The notes under the pieces were generated by a model that made no database searches, was not told where the DNA came from, and saw only the letters and a program-made list of their open reading frames with translations. From JACQKT01 sp038063055 (GTDB lineage Bacteria > Patescibacteriota > Minisyncoccia > UBA6257 > 2-01-FULL-56-20): a DNA stretch of 47,334 bases. Below, in pieces: positions 46,291-47,334 of this stretch. The position numbers and the translations under genes were made by a program. The stretch is from NCBI GenBank assembly GCA_038063055.1, contig JBBTVY010000002.1, positions 1-47,334 of the forward strand, read 5' to 3'. How positions within the stretch are numbered: position 1 is the stretch's first letter; each line of letters starts with the position of its first letter.

Positions 46291-46746
46291 ATGAAATTAT
46301 TTTCTTCAATCCGCAAGTTTTTCAGGGAAATGCGTGATAAGCTTGACAACTACCCTGTAATTTACGCCCTACTCGGAGCAATAGGCATTATTCTTTTCTG
46401 GAGGGGCGTCTGGCATGGAGCCGATTTCTTGGCCGCGTCTTTTCTTAATAACCAGGGGGACGCCGGGCCTAATTACGCCGAGCTGCTCGACAGTTTGGCT
46501 TCGGCAATCATTGGATTTATTTTGCTTTTATTCACCGGTCTTTTCGTCACTGACTTCATTGGTTCGAAGATGATATCCGCTGCCGCCAAAACGGAGAAAA
46601 AAATTGAAAAAATCGCGGAGGAAACTGAATCGGAAGAAAAGACCGAAGAAAAGCGTCTGGATGAAATAGAAAGGAAATTTGATAAAGTTACCAGTCACCT
46701 GGATGAGCATTTGGAGAGTATCGAAGAAAAACTTAATAAAAAATAA
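46291..46746 (+). CDS. membrane protein with two TM helices and a C-terminal coiled coil
   Basis: The 151-residue protein has an N-terminal basic amphipathic stretch, two transmembrane helices at about 22-40 and 68-90, and a highly charged coiled coil (about 100-151, KTEKKIEKIAEETESEEKTE). The ATG at 46291 is preferred to an upstream TTG. Similar small proteins occur widely in candidate-phylum bacteria, function unknown. Confidence 0.7.
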   Translation: MKLFSSIRKFFREMRDKLDNYPVIYALLGAIGIILFWRGVWHGADFLAASFLNNQGDAGPNYAELLDSLASAIIGFILLLFTGLFVTDFIGSKMISAAAKTEKKIEKIAEETESEEKTEEKRLDEIERKFDKVTSHLDEHLESIEEKLNKK

Positions 46747-46809
46747 GCCTTCGTTGAATATTCCCGGGAAAAACAGTAGATTTATCAAGTAGTAAATCGT
46801 TTAAATTAT

Positions 46810-46883
46810 CGGGCTGTAGTATACCGGCAGTACGCGCGCTTCGGGTGCGTGAAGACCGGGTTCGATTCCCGGCAGCCCGACCA
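46810..46883 (+). tRNA. tRNA-Pro(CGG)
   Basis: CGGGCTG pairs with CAGCCCG. The anticodon stem CGCGC/GCGTG holds loop TTCGGGT, so the anticodon is CGG. The T arm is CCGGG-TTCGATT-CCCGG, the discriminator is A and CCA is encoded. Confidence 0.95.
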
Positions 46884-46906
46884 AATTAAACATTAATGTT
46901 TTGCTT

Positions 46907-47020
46907 TGCGCCCCGCCTTCGTCCCCGCTTAGCGGGACTTAGGACGGGCAGGCAAAGTAGATTCCCTAATAAAGCTACGGCGGGCAGGCGCACTGCGTTC
47001 AGTAATTGCGACCAAGTCAA
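46907..47020. repeat. REP-like GC-rich palindromes after tRNA-Pro
   Basis: GTCCCGCTAAGC-type sequence appears as GTCCCCGCTTAGCGGGAC, flanked by CGCCTTCGTCC and GGACGGGCAGGC. A second GGCGGGCAGGCG copy lies about 45 bases later. They occupy most of the gap before the P-type ATPase. Confidence 0.55.
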
Positions 47021-47047
47021 AAGATACTTTTTAATCTATACAACACA

Positions 47048-47334
47048 ATGACGCAACAGCTTCTGTGGCACACCAGAACAATCCCAGAAATTCTTGATGC
47101 GCTTCATTCGCGTGAACACGGCTTAACCAAAGAAGAAGCAACGGAGCGTCTCCGAGAATACGGACTCAATAAACTCCCAGATGGGAAGGTAGACGGCCTC
47201 CCTATTATTTTCTTGCGGCAATTTCAAAGTCCGCTAATTTATATTCTTTTCGCCGCGGCGGGGATTGTCTTTGCGATAGGAGAAGTTATTGACGCTTCAA
47301 TTATCTTTGCGGTGCTTCTTTTTAATGCGATCGT
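47048..47334 (+). CDS. cation-transporting P-type ATPase, N-terminal part (runs off the window)
   Basis: The visible 95 residues match the start of P-type cation ATPases of the calcium/SERCA-like or general metal type: WHTRTIPEILDALHSREHGLTKEEATERLREYG is the cation_ATPase_N domain, followed by LNKLPDGK and the first transmembrane helices (FQSPLIYILFAAAGIVFAIG). The phosphorylation site DKTGT would lie beyond the window end. A -10-like TATACA precedes the ATG at a short distance. Confidence 0.85.
   Translation, partial: MTQQLLWHTRTIPEILDALHSREHGLTKEEATERLREYGLNKLPDGKVDGLPIIFLRQFQSPLIYILFAAAGIVFAIGEVIDASIIFAVLLFNAI

Overview
The window looks like a chromosomal segment of a Candidate Phyla Radiation (Patescibacteria) bacterium, most likely of the Parcubacteria type. 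This is inferred from gene content and style, not from a marker gene: short intergenic gaps, a complete Gram-positive-like type IV pilus cluster, a large secreted surface protein with a peptidoglycan-binding domain, a DUF4012 protein, extended -10 promoters placed a few bases from start codons, and many short repeat families that also read through conserved genes. There is no rRNA, CRISPR array, transposase or prophage.

Layout. 1-6.6 kb: an HtrA-type protease with an in-frame stop, clpB, a membrane protein, galU and a helix-turn-helix regulator. 6.6-7.3 kb: a 700-base non-coding stretch with a possible small RNA and a repeated hairpin. 7.3-13.7 kb: a 1147-residue surface-layer-like protein, an O-antigen-ligase/TPR protein and HU. 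13.7-17.8 kb (minus strand): an ECF sigma factor with two downstream envelope proteins, tRNA-Gly, tRNA-Arg, two small membrane proteins and comF. 17.8-28.7 kb: the type IV pilus locus pilM-N-O, a small membrane protein, pilB-T-C, major pilin, prepilin peptidase and four minor pilins. 28.7-36 kb: ligA, tRNA-Asp, two unknown proteins, then murD-gatC-gatA on the minus strand. 36-36.5 kb: tRNA-Met, a tRNA fragment, a 24-base tandem repeat and a divergent initiator-type tRNA. 36.5-42.3 kb: a GIY-YIG protein, a DUF4012 protein, lepA, an ftsB-like gene, a SurA-like protein and pcm. 42.3-47.3 kb: a broken tRNA-Gly, an intact tRNA-Gly, an unknown protein, a single-chain phenylalanyl-tRNA synthetase of mitochondrial type, a CCA-adding enzyme, a membrane protein, tRNA-Pro and the start of a P-type ATPase.

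How the genes work together. PilM/N/O, the PilB and PilT motors, platform PilC, peptidase PilD and the pilins are enough for an inner-membrane pilus machine; no outer-membrane secretin is seen. The surface protein and the O-antigen-ligase-like enzyme are probably cell-envelope functions. Five of the seven intact tRNAs lack an encoded CCA end, which fits the nearby CCA-adding enzyme.

The most unusual signals are two. First, several unrelated families of paired inverted repeats fill the gap between neighbouring genes, with the right arm ending at the next start codon, while short period-7 tandem repeats and palindromes lie in frame inside housekeeping genes (ligA, lepA, murD, gatA, gatC, comF) and between gatC and gatA. 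Second, the PheS-like enzyme carries the C-terminal ferredoxin-fold anticodon-binding domain that bacteria normally place on the beta subunit, closely resembling the monomeric mitochondrial enzyme.
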